Assembly (NCBI GenBank): GCA_051155755.1
Contig: DAXETY010000089.1
Coordinates: 1 to 52,126, forward strand
Origin: DAXETY01 sp051155755
GTDB lineage: Bacteria; Desulfobacterota; Desulfobacteria; Desulfobacterales; SG8-13
DNA: 52,126 nt
Direction of reading: 5' to 3'
Below are positions 22,450 to 30,727 of this stretch, piece after piece (position 1 is the first letter of the stretch; the number at the start of each line of letters is the position of its first letter). The notes under the pieces are model-generated. The model ran no database searches. It saw only the letters and a program-made list of their open reading frames with translations, and was not told the DNA's origin. The translations under genes were made by a program, and so were the position numbers.

Positions 22450-25400
22450 ATGGATCGAAACAACGATAGACCGGAGCGGTTTCAGGACCTGCGAAGAAAG
22501 GCCGAAGCGGCTGTCGCTGCAGAAGCCGAGCCCGAAAAAGAACTGGATCCGGCCCAAGCCGGAAAGCTGATCCACGATCTGCGCGTGCACCAGGTGGAAC
22601 TGGAGATGCAAAACGAAGAATTGCGCAGAATGCAGCAGGCGCTGGAGGTGTCCCGCGACCGTTTTTCCCATCTGTATAATCAGGCGCCGGTCGGATACAT
22701 GACCGTGGATGAGGCCGGCATCATTTTCGAAGCCAATGAAACGCTGGCAACCCTGCTGCACTCGGAGCTGTCCGAGCTTCGCCATCGTCCTTTCTCCGAC
22801 TTCATCGATCCCCGGCACCGGGACGTGTTTTTCGCCCGCTTTCGGGCCTTTTTCAAGAAACCCGCAGGCAAATCCATGGAACTGCGGCTGCGGCGCAAAG
22901 ACGGCAGCGGTTTTTACGCCAAAATGGAAGGCCGCCGCGGCGACCCGGCCCTGCCGCCCCGGGGCGAAGAAGCCCGCCGCTGTGAAACCCTGCTGGTGAT
23001 CGTCAGCGACATCACCGAACGAAAGCAGGTGGAAAATGCCATTATTCGGGCCAAGAAACAATGGGAGGGAACCTTTGACGCCGTTTCCGATCTGATCGCG
23101 ATCATCGATGAAAAAAGCCGCATCGTAAGGGTCAATCGTGCCATGGCCGCCAAGTTGGAGCTCAAACCCGAAGACTGCATCGGTCGCAAATGTTATGAGT
23201 TGCTTCATCGTCTGGAAGAGCCGCCGGAAAACTGCCCCCACCGGCGCTTTATGAAATCCGGAAACACCGAACGCCAGGATATCGAAGAACCGCGGCTTGG
23301 CGGGCATTTCATCGTAACCACGGCCCCGTTTGCCGGAGAGGAGCAGCACCGCAACCTATGCGTGCACATTGCCCACGACATTACCGACCGCAAACAGGCC
23401 GAGGACGCCCTGCAATTCCGCCTCGAAATCGAGAGCCTGGTATCCAGAATTGCCGGCCGCTTCATTAACCTGGATTCCGGGCGCATCGATGCCGAAATCA
23501 AGCGCTCCCTGGGAAAAGTTGCACAGTTCATCAACGCCGACCATGGATTTGTCTGCCGCTTGCGATCCAAAGACCGGATCCGGCCCACCCACTTCTGGAG
23601 CCGGGCCGGAATCCCGGATCGAAACAAACCGTTGAGGATGCTGAGGCTTTCTCCGTGGTTTTTGGATCGCATCGGCGAACACAGAACGATTCAGATCCGT
23701 CGGCCCCGGGATTTGCCGGCTGCCGCCGCCGACTTTCGCCGCAACCTGGAACAGCTCGAGATACAGTCCCTGGTCATCCTGCCGTTGGATGACGCTTCCC
23801 CCGAACCGGGATTTGTCGGATTCAGCACGGAGCATCAGCCGCGCTCCTGGTCCCAGGACGTCGTCGACCTGCTGGCTTTTCTCGGTGTCATCTTCACAAA
23901 CGCCCTGCAGCGGAAACACACCCTGGAAACGCTGAACAAATATGAACGCATGGTCACCTCCTCCCAGGATTTCATGGCCCTGATCGATGTCGATCACCGG
24001 ATTCAGGCAATCAATGCCAATTTTTTAAAAATCTACGGAAAAGACGAGGCGCAGGTCGTCGGCCGTCGGATGGAAACCCTGGTGGGCAGTGAAACCTACG
24101 AGCAAAACCTGCGGTCCCAGTTCGACCGCTGTCTGGAAGGCAGGGAACTGCACCGCAAAACCTGGTATGAAATCCCGGAACTGGGACGCCGATTCATTCA
24201 CGAAGCGTTTTATCCGATACCGCGCGAAGACGGTGATGCCAGCCAGCCGACCGCTGCTGCCGCAATGGTTTTCATCGGTCGTGACATCACGCGCATGAAA
24301 AGCCTGGAGGATCAGTTGTTTCAGGCCCAGAAAATGGAGGCCATCGGCACCCTGGCCGGTGGTATCGCCCATGATTTCAATAATCTTTTGATGGGCATTC
24401 AAGGACGCGCCTCACTGATGCTCCAGGACCTGGAAAAAAACCATCCATTTTACGAGCAGATCAAAAACATCGAAGAGTATGTCGGCAGTGCCGCCAACTT
24501 GACCTCCCAATTGCTCGGTTTCGCCCGTGGGGGCAAATACGAAGTCCGGATATCGGACATGAATCAGCTCATCGCAGATCAAATTCGAATGTTCGGGCGC
24601 ACCAAGAAGGAAATCGCAATCCAGACCGACTATGCAAACGACCTGTGGCCGGTGGCGGTTGATCCCGGACAAATGCACCAGGTGCTGCTCAATTTGTTCG
24701 TAAACGCCTGGCAGGCCATGCCCAGGGGCGGCAAACTTTTCATCGAGACCCGGAACGTTCGCCTGGATGAGCGCCACCAAAGGCCGTACCAGGTTCAATA
24801 CGGCCGTTATGTCCGAATTTCCGTGGCCGACACGGGGACCGGAATGGACGAAGCCGTGCAGCGACGGGTGTTCGAACCCTTTTTTACCACCCGCCAGATG
24901 GGCCGCGGTACCGGTTTGGGATTGGCATCGGTTTACGGAATTATCAAAAACCATGAAGGCTATATCGACGTGGAAAGTCAAAAAGGCCGGGGCAGCCGCT
25001 TTACCATCTACCTGCCGGCCTCAGAATCGAAAACGGCACCGCAGCGAATCCGTCGCGAGGCGCTGAAAACCGGTTCGGAAAACGTGTTGCTGGTCGACGA
25101 CGAAGCCATGATCCTGGATGTGGGCACCCGCATGCTGGAACACCTTGGATACCGGGTTTTCCCGGCCGCCTCCGGCCGGGAAGCCATCGGGGTTTTCGAA
25201 GCAAAACGGGCCCGCATCGATCTGGTCATTCTGGACATGATCATGCCGGATCTCAGCGGCGAAGAAACCTACGCACGTCTCAAATCCTTGGAGCCCGGCG
25301 TCAAGGTTCTGCTGGCCAGTGGATACAGTCTGGACGATCAGGCTTCTGAAATTCTGAAACAGGGCTGCAGCGGATTTATCCAGAAACCGTTCAATCTCGA

Positions 25401-25461
25401 AGAGCTTTCCGAAAAGGTCCGCAGCGTTTTGCAGTCCTCCGGTCCCATTTCCCAGGTTTAA
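22450..25461 (+). CDS. Hybrid sensor histidine kinase (PAS-PAS-GAF-PAS-HisKA-HATPase-REC)
   Basis: A 1003-residue soluble hybrid kinase. An N-terminal helix (LIHDLRVHQVELEMQNEELR) leads to PAS1 at about 75-190 (YNQAPVGYMTVDEAGIIFEA), PAS2 at about 200-315 (FDAVSDLIAIIDEKSRIVRV), a GAF-like domain at about 320-490 and PAS3 at about 495-610. HisKA carries His641 (GIAHDFNNLLMG). The HATPase boxes are NLFVNAWQAM, DTGTGMD, FEPFFTTRQ and GTGLGLASV. The receiver domain has Asp929 (VILDMIMPDLSG) and FIQKPFN. There is no membrane segment. It is co-transcribed with the CheB-CheR-PAS protein, and no separate output regulator lies beside them, so the phosphorelay output must be elsewhere. A 10-bp perfect stem follows the gene. 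Confidence 0.93.
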   Translation: MDRNNDRPERFQDLRRKAEAAVAAEAEPEKELDPAQAGKLIHDLRVHQVELEMQNEELRRMQQALEVSRDRFSHLYNQAPVGYMTVDEAGIIFEANETLATLLHSELSELRHRPFSDFIDPRHRDVFFARFRAFFKKPAGKSMELRLRRKDGSGFYAKMEGRRGDPALPPRGEEARRCETLLVIVSDITERKQVENAIIRAKKQWEGTFDAVSDLIAIIDEKSRIVRVNRAMAAKLELKPEDCIGRKCYELLHRLEEPPENCPHRRFMKSGNTERQDIEEPRLGGHFIVTTAPFAGEEQHRNLCVHIAHDITDRKQAEDALQFRLEIESLVSRIAGRFINLDSGRIDAEIKRSLGKVAQFINADHGFVCRLRSKDRIRPTHFWSRAGIPDRNKPLRMLRLSPWFLDRIGEHRTIQIRRPRDLPAAAADFRRNLEQLEIQSLVILPLDDASPEPGFVGFSTEHQPRSWSQDVVDLLAFLGVIFTNALQRKHTLETLNKYERMVTSSQDFMALIDVDHRIQAINANFLKIYGKDEAQVVGRRMETLVGSETYEQNLRSQFDRCLEGRELHRKTWYEIPELGRRFIHEAFYPIPREDGDASQPTAAAAMVFIGRDITRMKSLEDQLFQAQKMEAIGTLAGGIAHDFNNLLMGIQGRASLMLQDLEKNHPFYEQIKNIEEYVGSAANLTSQLLGFARGGKYEVRISDMNQLIADQIRMFGRTKKEIAIQTDYANDLWPVAVDPGQMHQVLLNLFVNAWQAMPRGGKLFIETRNVRLDERHQRPYQVQYGRYVRISVADTGTGMDEAVQRRVFEPFFTTRQMGRGTGLGLASVYGIIKNHEGYIDVESQKGRGSRFTIYLPASESKTAPQRIRREALKTGSENVLLVDDEAMILDVGTRMLEHLGYRVFPAASGREAIGVFEAKRARIDLVILDMIMPDLSGEETYARLKSLEPGVKVLLASGYSLDDQASEILKQGCSGFIQKPFNLEELSEKVRSVLQSSGPISQV

Positions 25462-25478
25462 AAGACCGCAGAAGAAAC

Positions 25479-25512
25479 CATCGCCGCCCGGATCAAGGCC
25501 CCGGCGGCGATG
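25479..25512 (+). terminator. Stem-loop after the hybrid kinase gene
   Basis: CATCGCCGCC pairs perfectly with GGCGGCGATG across a 14-nt loop, starting 18 nt after the stop at 25461. No T run follows, so it may be a Rho-assisted or bidirectional end rather than a classical terminator. Confidence 0.45.
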
Positions 25513-25640
25513 CCTTCGGCAGCCAACCTTGCCCCTGCCGGATCCGGTCGTTATGTTTTCAACATTACACAGGCACTGTGCCGATCTCTGCCTGCCCTTA
25601 AAAATGAAACCGATTCTTTAAAACGAAGGTGGGACTTATC

Positions 25641-27740
25641 ATGCCGAATCGTCTGATCGACGAAAAAAGCCCCTATTTGATCCAGCATGCTCATAATCCG
25701 GTGGACTGGTGGCCCTGGTCGGAGGCTGCTTTTGACACCGCACGCAGGGAAAACAAACCGATCTTTCTTTCCGTCGGCTATGCAACCTGCCACTGGTGTC
25801 ACGTCATGGAAAGAGAATCCTTCGAAGACACCGAAGCGGCCCGGCATTTGAATGAAACCTTCATCTGCATCAAGGTGGACCGGGAAGAGCGGCCGGACAT
25901 CGACGCCGTTTACATGGCAGCCTGCCAGATGATGACCGGCCGCGGCGGATGGCCGCTGACCGTCTTTATGACGCCGGATCGGAAGCCGTTTTTCGCCGCC
26001 ACCTATATCCCCAGGCAATCGCGGTTCGGACAACCGGGTTTGATCGACCTCTGCGGGCAGGTCCGGCAGCTATGGCGGGACGACCATCAGAAAGTCCTGG
26101 GTTCCGCCGCCGACATTTCCGGCGGACTGGGGCGCGCTTTTTCATTTTCTTCCGGACAACGGCCGGACAAAGGTTTGCTCGATCAGGCCTACCAGGATAT
26201 CCAGGCCGGTTACGACGAGCGTTTCGGTGGATTCGAAAACGCGCCCAAGTTCCCCACCCCGCACCGGTTGATTTTTTTGCTGCGCCACCATCACCGCACC
26301 GGTCGGCCACAGCCGCTGGAAATGGTGGAAAAAACATTGACCGCCATGCGCCTGGGGGGCATCTGGGACCATGTGGGGTTCGGATTTCATCGCTATTCCA
26401 CCGATCGCGAGTGGCTGCTGCCGCATTTCGAAAAAATGCTGTACGACCAGGCCTTCACGGCGCTGGCCTACCTGGAGACGTTTCAAATCACTTCAGATCG
26501 TTTTTACGGCGACACCGCCCGTGAGATCTTCTCCTACGTGATGCGCGACATGCAGGCGGAGTCCGGCGGTTTTTACGCGGCCGAAGATGCCGACAGCGAA
26601 GGGGAAGAAGGCAAATTCTATGTCTGGACCGAAGATGAAATCCGTCGCGTCCTGGGCGAGGATCTCGCCGCGGTGTGGGCGCCGGTGCTGAACGTGCAGA
26701 AGGATGGCAATTTTCAGGACGAAGCCGGCGGCCGCAAAACCGGAGCCAACATCCTGCACCTGCAGCGCCCACCCCGGGAAATCGCACAGCTCTGGGACAT
26801 CGGCGCGGAAGAATATAAGCGCAGATGGTCGGAGGTCCGCACCCGTCTTTACGAGCAGCGGGAAAAACGGGTCCACCCACTCAAAGACGACAAGGTGCTG
26901 ACCGACTGGAACGGGATGATGATTGCGGCAATGGCGCGCGGCGGCCGCATCTTGCAGGACGATACCTTCACCGCGGCAGCGAGCCGGGCGGCCGCCTTTA
27001 TTCTCGACCGCATGTGCGATTCGGACGGGAACCTGTTTCACCGCTATCGCGAAGGTGAAGTCGCCATTTCCGGCAAGGCCGATGACTATGCGTTTTTGAT
27101 TTTCGGGCTGCTGGAACTTTACCAGGCGACCTTCGATCCCCGGTGGCTAACGGAAAGCGTGCGGCTGCAAACACGGATGATCGAGGAATTCTGGGATTCG
27201 GAGAGCGGCGGTTTTTATTCCACCGCCGCCGGTGAAACCGAGTTGCCGGTTCGGCCGAAGGAGTTGTACGACGGTGCCACACCCTCGGGCAACTCCACCT
27301 CGCTTTACAATCTGCTGGTGCTGGGCCGGCTGACCGGGGATGCCCACTGGCATGCAAAAGCCGAAGATCTGCTGCAGGCGTTCGCCGGAACGGTCAACCG
27401 CATGCCTGCAGCGTTCACCTTTTTCCTCGTGGGGATTGATTTTGCCTTGAATCCCGGTCAGGATGTGGTAATTACCGGCGAACCGGAGGCGGAAGACACC
27501 CTGGCGCTGCTGCAGTCGATAAACGTGCATTTCACACCCCACGGACTGACAATGGTCAAGTCCGAACAGAATGCGGAACAGCTCGAGCGGGTGTCTCATT
27601 TCACCCGTCATCTGCAGCCGGTCGAAGGCCAGGCCACGGCTCACATCTGCAAGGGCAGCGCCTGCCGGGAATCGACCGTCGACGCCGATACATTGGTGAC
27701 GGAAATACTCGGTCAAAACCGCGGTGCCGGGCGTTCGTGA
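25641..27740 (+). CDS. Thioredoxin-fold DUF255 protein (YyaL/SSP411-like)
   Basis: A 699-residue protein of the YyaL/spermatogenesis-associated protein 20 family. The N-terminal thioredoxin-like domain opens with RLIDEKSPYLIQHAHNPVDW and has the CxxC Cys50-His-Trp-Cys53 (ATCHWCHVMERESF), then VDREERPDIDAVYM and GRGGWPLTVFMTPD. The remainder is an (alpha/alpha)6-barrel-like region resembling N-acylglucosamine epimerase/cellulase folds (HVGFGFHRYSTDREWLLPHF, YDGATPSGNSTS). I chose the ATG at 25641, which has AAGGTGGG at good spacing; a GTG 12 nt earlier lies inside that site. The biochemical role of the family is not established. Copy B of the composite repeat follows it. Confidence 0.9.
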   Translation: MPNRLIDEKSPYLIQHAHNPVDWWPWSEAAFDTARRENKPIFLSVGYATCHWCHVMERESFEDTEAARHLNETFICIKVDREERPDIDAVYMAACQMMTGRGGWPLTVFMTPDRKPFFAATYIPRQSRFGQPGLIDLCGQVRQLWRDDHQKVLGSAADISGGLGRAFSFSSGQRPDKGLLDQAYQDIQAGYDERFGGFENAPKFPTPHRLIFLLRHHHRTGRPQPLEMVEKTLTAMRLGGIWDHVGFGFHRYSTDREWLLPHFEKMLYDQAFTALAYLETFQITSDRFYGDTAREIFSYVMRDMQAESGGFYAAEDADSEGEEGKFYVWTEDEIRRVLGEDLAAVWAPVLNVQKDGNFQDEAGGRKTGANILHLQRPPREIAQLWDIGAEEYKRRWSEVRTRLYEQREKRVHPLKDDKVLTDWNGMMIAAMARGGRILQDDTFTAAASRAAAFILDRMCDSDGNLFHRYREGEVAISGKADDYAFLIFGLLELYQATFDPRWLTESVRLQTRMIEEFWDSESGGFYSTAAGETELPVRPKELYDGATPSGNSTSLYNLLVLGRLTGDAHWHAKAEDLLQAFAGTVNRMPAAFTFFLVGIDFALNPGQDVVITGEPEAEDTLALLQSINVHFTPHGLTMVKSEQNAEQLERVSHFTRHLQPVEGQATAHICKGSACRESTVDADTLVTEILGQNRGAGRS

Positions 27741-27782
27741 TAACCGGGCGACGGGCCGGGCGGCGAAAACGAACGGCTGTGA

Positions 27783-27902
27783 GGCGGGTGGCTTGAATTT
27801 TCTTGCCAGCGGCAAATGCCGCGGGCAAGAAAAGACAGCAGCCCTGTTTTGCTTCGATGTTGAACTTGCACCGGGTGCATCGCACCCGGTTTGGGCGAGA
27901 AT
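27783..27902 (+). repeat. Composite palindromic repeat, copy B
   Basis: Hairpin 1 keeps only its right arm (GGCGGGTGG). Hairpin 2 is TTTTCTTGCC-A-GCGGC, loop AAAT, GCCGC-G-GGCAAGAAAA, a 15-bp stem with one mismatch. Hairpin 3 is degraded. Hairpin 4 is perfect: CCGGGTGC-ATC-GCACCCGG. The linker CTTCGATGTTGAACTTGCA and the ending TTTGGGCGAGAATC are conserved with the other copies. It ends 26 nt before the ATG at 27929 on the same strand. Confidence 0.85.
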
Positions 27903-27928
27903 CAAATTTTACCTGCGACGAGAATGAC

Positions 27929-28183
27929 ATGAAGGACGCAAACGGTCTTTACTACTACCCGAACCCGCTTCAGAAGCAATTTCGCATGTATGTTCGGGAG
28001 CACGGCGGAGAGATCCAGTTTCGCATGTGGAACCGTCAGGATCCAGAATTGTGGCAACGACACGGATGGGTGTCCTACGAAGCGATCCTGGCGGCTTCCA
28101 AAATTTATGCCGGCAAGACCCTGGATCCCAAGCAGGCCTACGACATCGAAATCGCCCGGGCGCTGGTAAAACAGAACCGATAA
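27929..28183 (+). CDS. Small hypothetical protein upstream of the helicase
   Basis: An 84-residue protein, MKDANGLYYYPNPLQKQFRM onward, with aromatic and charged residues throughout (YVREHGGEIQFRMWNRQDPE, WQRHGWVSYEAILAASKIYA). There is no signal peptide, membrane segment or cysteine. It stops 3 nt before the helicase ATG at 28187, so the two are translated together and probably work together. The ATG at 27929 is the first in frame after the repeat element. I do not recognise the family. Its fold may be a small helix-rich protein that contacts nucleic acid or the helicase, which is a guess from context only. Confidence 0.7.
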   Translation: MKDANGLYYYPNPLQKQFRMYVREHGGEIQFRMWNRQDPELWQRHGWVSYEAILAASKIYAGKTLDPKQAYDIEIARALVKQNR

Positions 28184-28186
28184 TCC

Positions 28187-29545
28187 ATGCAAATCGTCGT
28201 CGACAACAGCCTGCACCTGACGGCAATCCCACCCCCTTTGTATGAAATCCTTGTCGATCGACTCAAATTCCCCAACCCGAAATACCTGGAAAACGCCCGG
28301 ATGGGGCGTTGGAACCGCGGCGTCCCGCGCGAACTGAAATTCTTCTGGAAACTGCGCGGCGGGGGGTTGACGATCCCGCGCGGCTATCTCGGGCAGCTTA
28401 TTCGACTTTGCCGGCGGCATGCGGTGGAATTCAGCCTGGAGGATCGACGCCGTACCCTGGATGAAGCCGATTTTTCCTTCCGGGGAATGTTGAAACCGTT
28501 TCAGCAGGAGGCCGTTCAGGCCATGCTGGGCAAGGAATTCGGCACCCTGAGCGCACCCACCGGTTCGGGCAAGACCGTGATGGCCCTTTTCATGGCGGCG
28601 CAGCGTCGGCAGCCGACGCTGATCGTCGTTCACACCCGGGAGCTGGCGCGGCAATGGACCGAACGCATTGAAGCGTTTCTCGGCATCGCCGCCGATGAGG
28701 TCGGCGCGATCGGCGGCGGGCAAAAACGCATCGGACGGCAAATCAGTGTCGCGCTGGTTCAATCCCTCTACCGCTGCAGTTCGGAAGTCGCCCCCCGGAT
28801 CGGCCATCTGATCGTCGATGAATGCCACCGCACGCCGAGCCGCACCTTCACCGAAGCGGTCAGTGAATTCGACTCCCGTTACATGCTGGGGTTATCGGCC
28901 ACTCCCTGGCGCCGCGACAAGCTGTCGAAACTGATATTCTGGCACCTGGGCGACGTCCACCACCAGGTAGACAGACAGCGCCTGGTGAAGTCCGGCAGCG
29001 TGCTGGCCGCCGAGGTGACCTTTCGAAAAACCGAATTCAAACCCTACAGTGATCCGGTCCAGGAATACAGCAAAATGCTGTCCGAGCTGACCGCCGACGA
29101 CGCCCGCAATCGGCTCATTGCCGCGGATGTCGCCAAAGAAGTTGCCCTCCAGCCGGGCGCCTGCCTGGTGCTGTCCGACCGCAAAAAGCACTGTGAATCC
29201 CTGGGCGCACTGCTCACCTACGGTCATCGGGTACCGGCGGTGGTGATCACCGGCGATCTGACCGGCGAACAACGCCGCAAGGAGATCGATCGGATCCTGC
29301 AGGGCGATTCCCGGGTGCTGATCGCCACCGGGCAGCTGATCGGTGAGGGATTCGACTGCCGGGATTTGACGACGCTGTTTCTGGCCACGCCGGTGCGCTT
29401 TTCCGGCAGGGTCATTCAATACCTGGGGCGGGTGCTGCGCCCTGCACCCGGCAAAAAAAAGGCGCGGGTATACGATTACGTGGACGTCCACGTCGAACCG
29501 CTGCTGCGGGCCGCCAGGGACAGAAAACGCATTTACGGTCTGTAA
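28187..29545 (+). CDS. Superfamily 2 DEAD/DEAH helicase (XPB/SSL2-like)
   Basis: A 452-residue SF2 helicase. An N-terminal domain of about 95 residues (LKFPNPKYLENARMGRWNRG, FFWKLRGGGLTIPRG) resembles the damage-recognition-like region of bacterial XPB-type proteins. Motifs: Q/I region LKPFQQEAVQAML, Walker A APTGSGKT (123-130), Ia VVHTRELARQW, II DECH (211-214), III GLSATPWR, V ATGQLIGEGFD, and VI RVIQYLGRVLRP. DNA or RNA unwinding in repair is likely by family. It follows the 84-residue gene by 3 nt. No nuclease partner such as Bax1, and no restriction gene, lies beside it, so an established defence role is not supported. Confidence 0.88.
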   Translation: MQIVVDNSLHLTAIPPPLYEILVDRLKFPNPKYLENARMGRWNRGVPRELKFFWKLRGGGLTIPRGYLGQLIRLCRRHAVEFSLEDRRRTLDEADFSFRGMLKPFQQEAVQAMLGKEFGTLSAPTGSGKTVMALFMAAQRRQPTLIVVHTRELARQWTERIEAFLGIAADEVGAIGGGQKRIGRQISVALVQSLYRCSSEVAPRIGHLIVDECHRTPSRTFTEAVSEFDSRYMLGLSATPWRRDKLSKLIFWHLGDVHHQVDRQRLVKSGSVLAAEVTFRKTEFKPYSDPVQEYSKMLSELTADDARNRLIAADVAKEVALQPGACLVLSDRKKHCESLGALLTYGHRVPAVVITGDLTGEQRRKEIDRILQGDSRVLIATGQLIGEGFDCRDLTTLFLATPVRFSGRVIQYLGRVLRPAPGKKKARVYDYVDVHVEPLLRAARDRKRIYGL

Positions 29546-29727
29546 CCTTGCGGCAGATATGGAATTTCCGGCCGCGGCCCGGTGGATATCACGACCGGGC
29601 AAAACAAACACCGCCGCAAACGACAACCGCTGGCGGGAAAATACCGGCCTCTTGTTAAACGGTACTTGAATTATTACTGTATTCGACATCGAATGTTTCG
29701 CTGCCGTCACCGCAGGAATCCGTGGAC

Positions 29728-30681
29728 ATGAAAACCATCCTCGCCGCCGATATCGGTGGCACCCACAGTCGATTCGGAGCGTTCCGGGGCCGTTCCGGCA
29801 GGCCGCTGGAACGAATCGATTCGCTCTGGCTGCCCACCGCCGAAGCCGACAGTTTCGAATCGCTTTTGAAAACCTTTGAGGTCCGCAATTTCGTCGTCGG
29901 ATTCGAACAGGCCGACATCGTCGTGTTCGCCGTGGCCGGCCCGGTCGTCGCGCAGACGCGTGTCAGCCCGCCCAATATCGACTGGGAGGTGGATCTGGCC
30001 GATATCGAATCCCGGTTTGGCGTCCATCGGGCGGCCCTGATCAACGACTTCGCCGCCCAGGCATATGCCTGCCGGACCCTGGCCGTCAAAAACGCCCGTA
30101 AGATTGCAGACGGGCCCATCGACGACAGCGCGCCACTGGCGGTCATCGGCGCCGGCACCGGACTGGGGCAATCGGCGCTGATCCCGACCCAGGACGGCAA
30201 ATATATCGCCCTGGCCACCGAAGGCGGTCACATCGGATTTGCCTTCGAACACGAGGAAGAACTCGACTACATGCGCTACCTGCTGGCCGAAACCGGCGAA
30301 CCGTATGTGCGTGCCGAAAGCGTCGTATCCGGCGGTGGATTGAGTCGTCTGCACCATTTTCTGACCGGCCGCAAACTGCAACCGGCCCAGGTTTCGCAGG
30401 AAATCGACGACCACTCGCCGACGATGCGCTGGATGGCCCGTTTTTACGGACGGGTCTGCCGCAATCTGGCACTGCAGGTTCTGGCTTTCGGCGGTGTTTA
30501 CATTGCCGGCGGCGTGGCTGCAAAGATCCCCGGCCTGGTCATGCATTCCGAATTTCTCCGGTCCTTTCGTCATTCGCATACCATGGCCGCCGTGCTGGGA
30601 AAAATACCGGTGCTGCTCAACACCAACGAAGAAAGCGGTCTCTGGGGCGCAGCCTTGAAGGGCCTGCTGGAGCTGCAATAA
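29728..30681 (+). CDS. glk: Glucokinase
   Basis: A 317-residue hexokinase-fold sugar kinase of the bacterial Glk type. The N-terminal phosphate-1 loop is LAADIGGTHSRFGAFRG. Next come VVFAVAGPV, the catalytic Asp in ALINDFAAQAYA, the phosphate-2 region VIGAGTGLGQSALI, the Glu/His motif TEGGHIGFAF, and the adenosine region VYIAGGVAAKIP. It lacks the ROK zinc-binding cysteines, so Glk is the better call. I use the ATG at 29728; a GTG at 29722 in the same frame is possible because AGGA at 29714 fits it better. It would phosphorylate glucose to glucose-6-phosphate in the cytoplasm. Neighbours give no sugar pathway. Confidence 0.88.
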   Translation: MKTILAADIGGTHSRFGAFRGRSGRPLERIDSLWLPTAEADSFESLLKTFEVRNFVVGFEQADIVVFAVAGPVVAQTRVSPPNIDWEVDLADIESRFGVHRAALINDFAAQAYACRTLAVKNARKIADGPIDDSAPLAVIGAGTGLGQSALIPTQDGKYIALATEGGHIGFAFEHEEELDYMRYLLAETGEPYVRAESVVSGGGLSRLHHFLTGRKLQPAQVSQEIDDHSPTMRWMARFYGRVCRNLALQVLAFGGVYIAGGVAAKIPGLVMHSEFLRSFRHSHTMAAVLGKIPVLLNTNEESGLWGAALKGLLELQ

Positions 30682-30727
30682 CCCGCCGCGAGCGGTTTGA
30701 TATTCAACCCATCGAGGAGATACTGCT

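Noticed and set aside
27929..29545. Helicase pair as a phage-defence system
   Set aside because: No nuclease, methylase, toxin or integrase lies nearby and the surrounding genes are housekeeping-type, so defence is not supported by the sequence.
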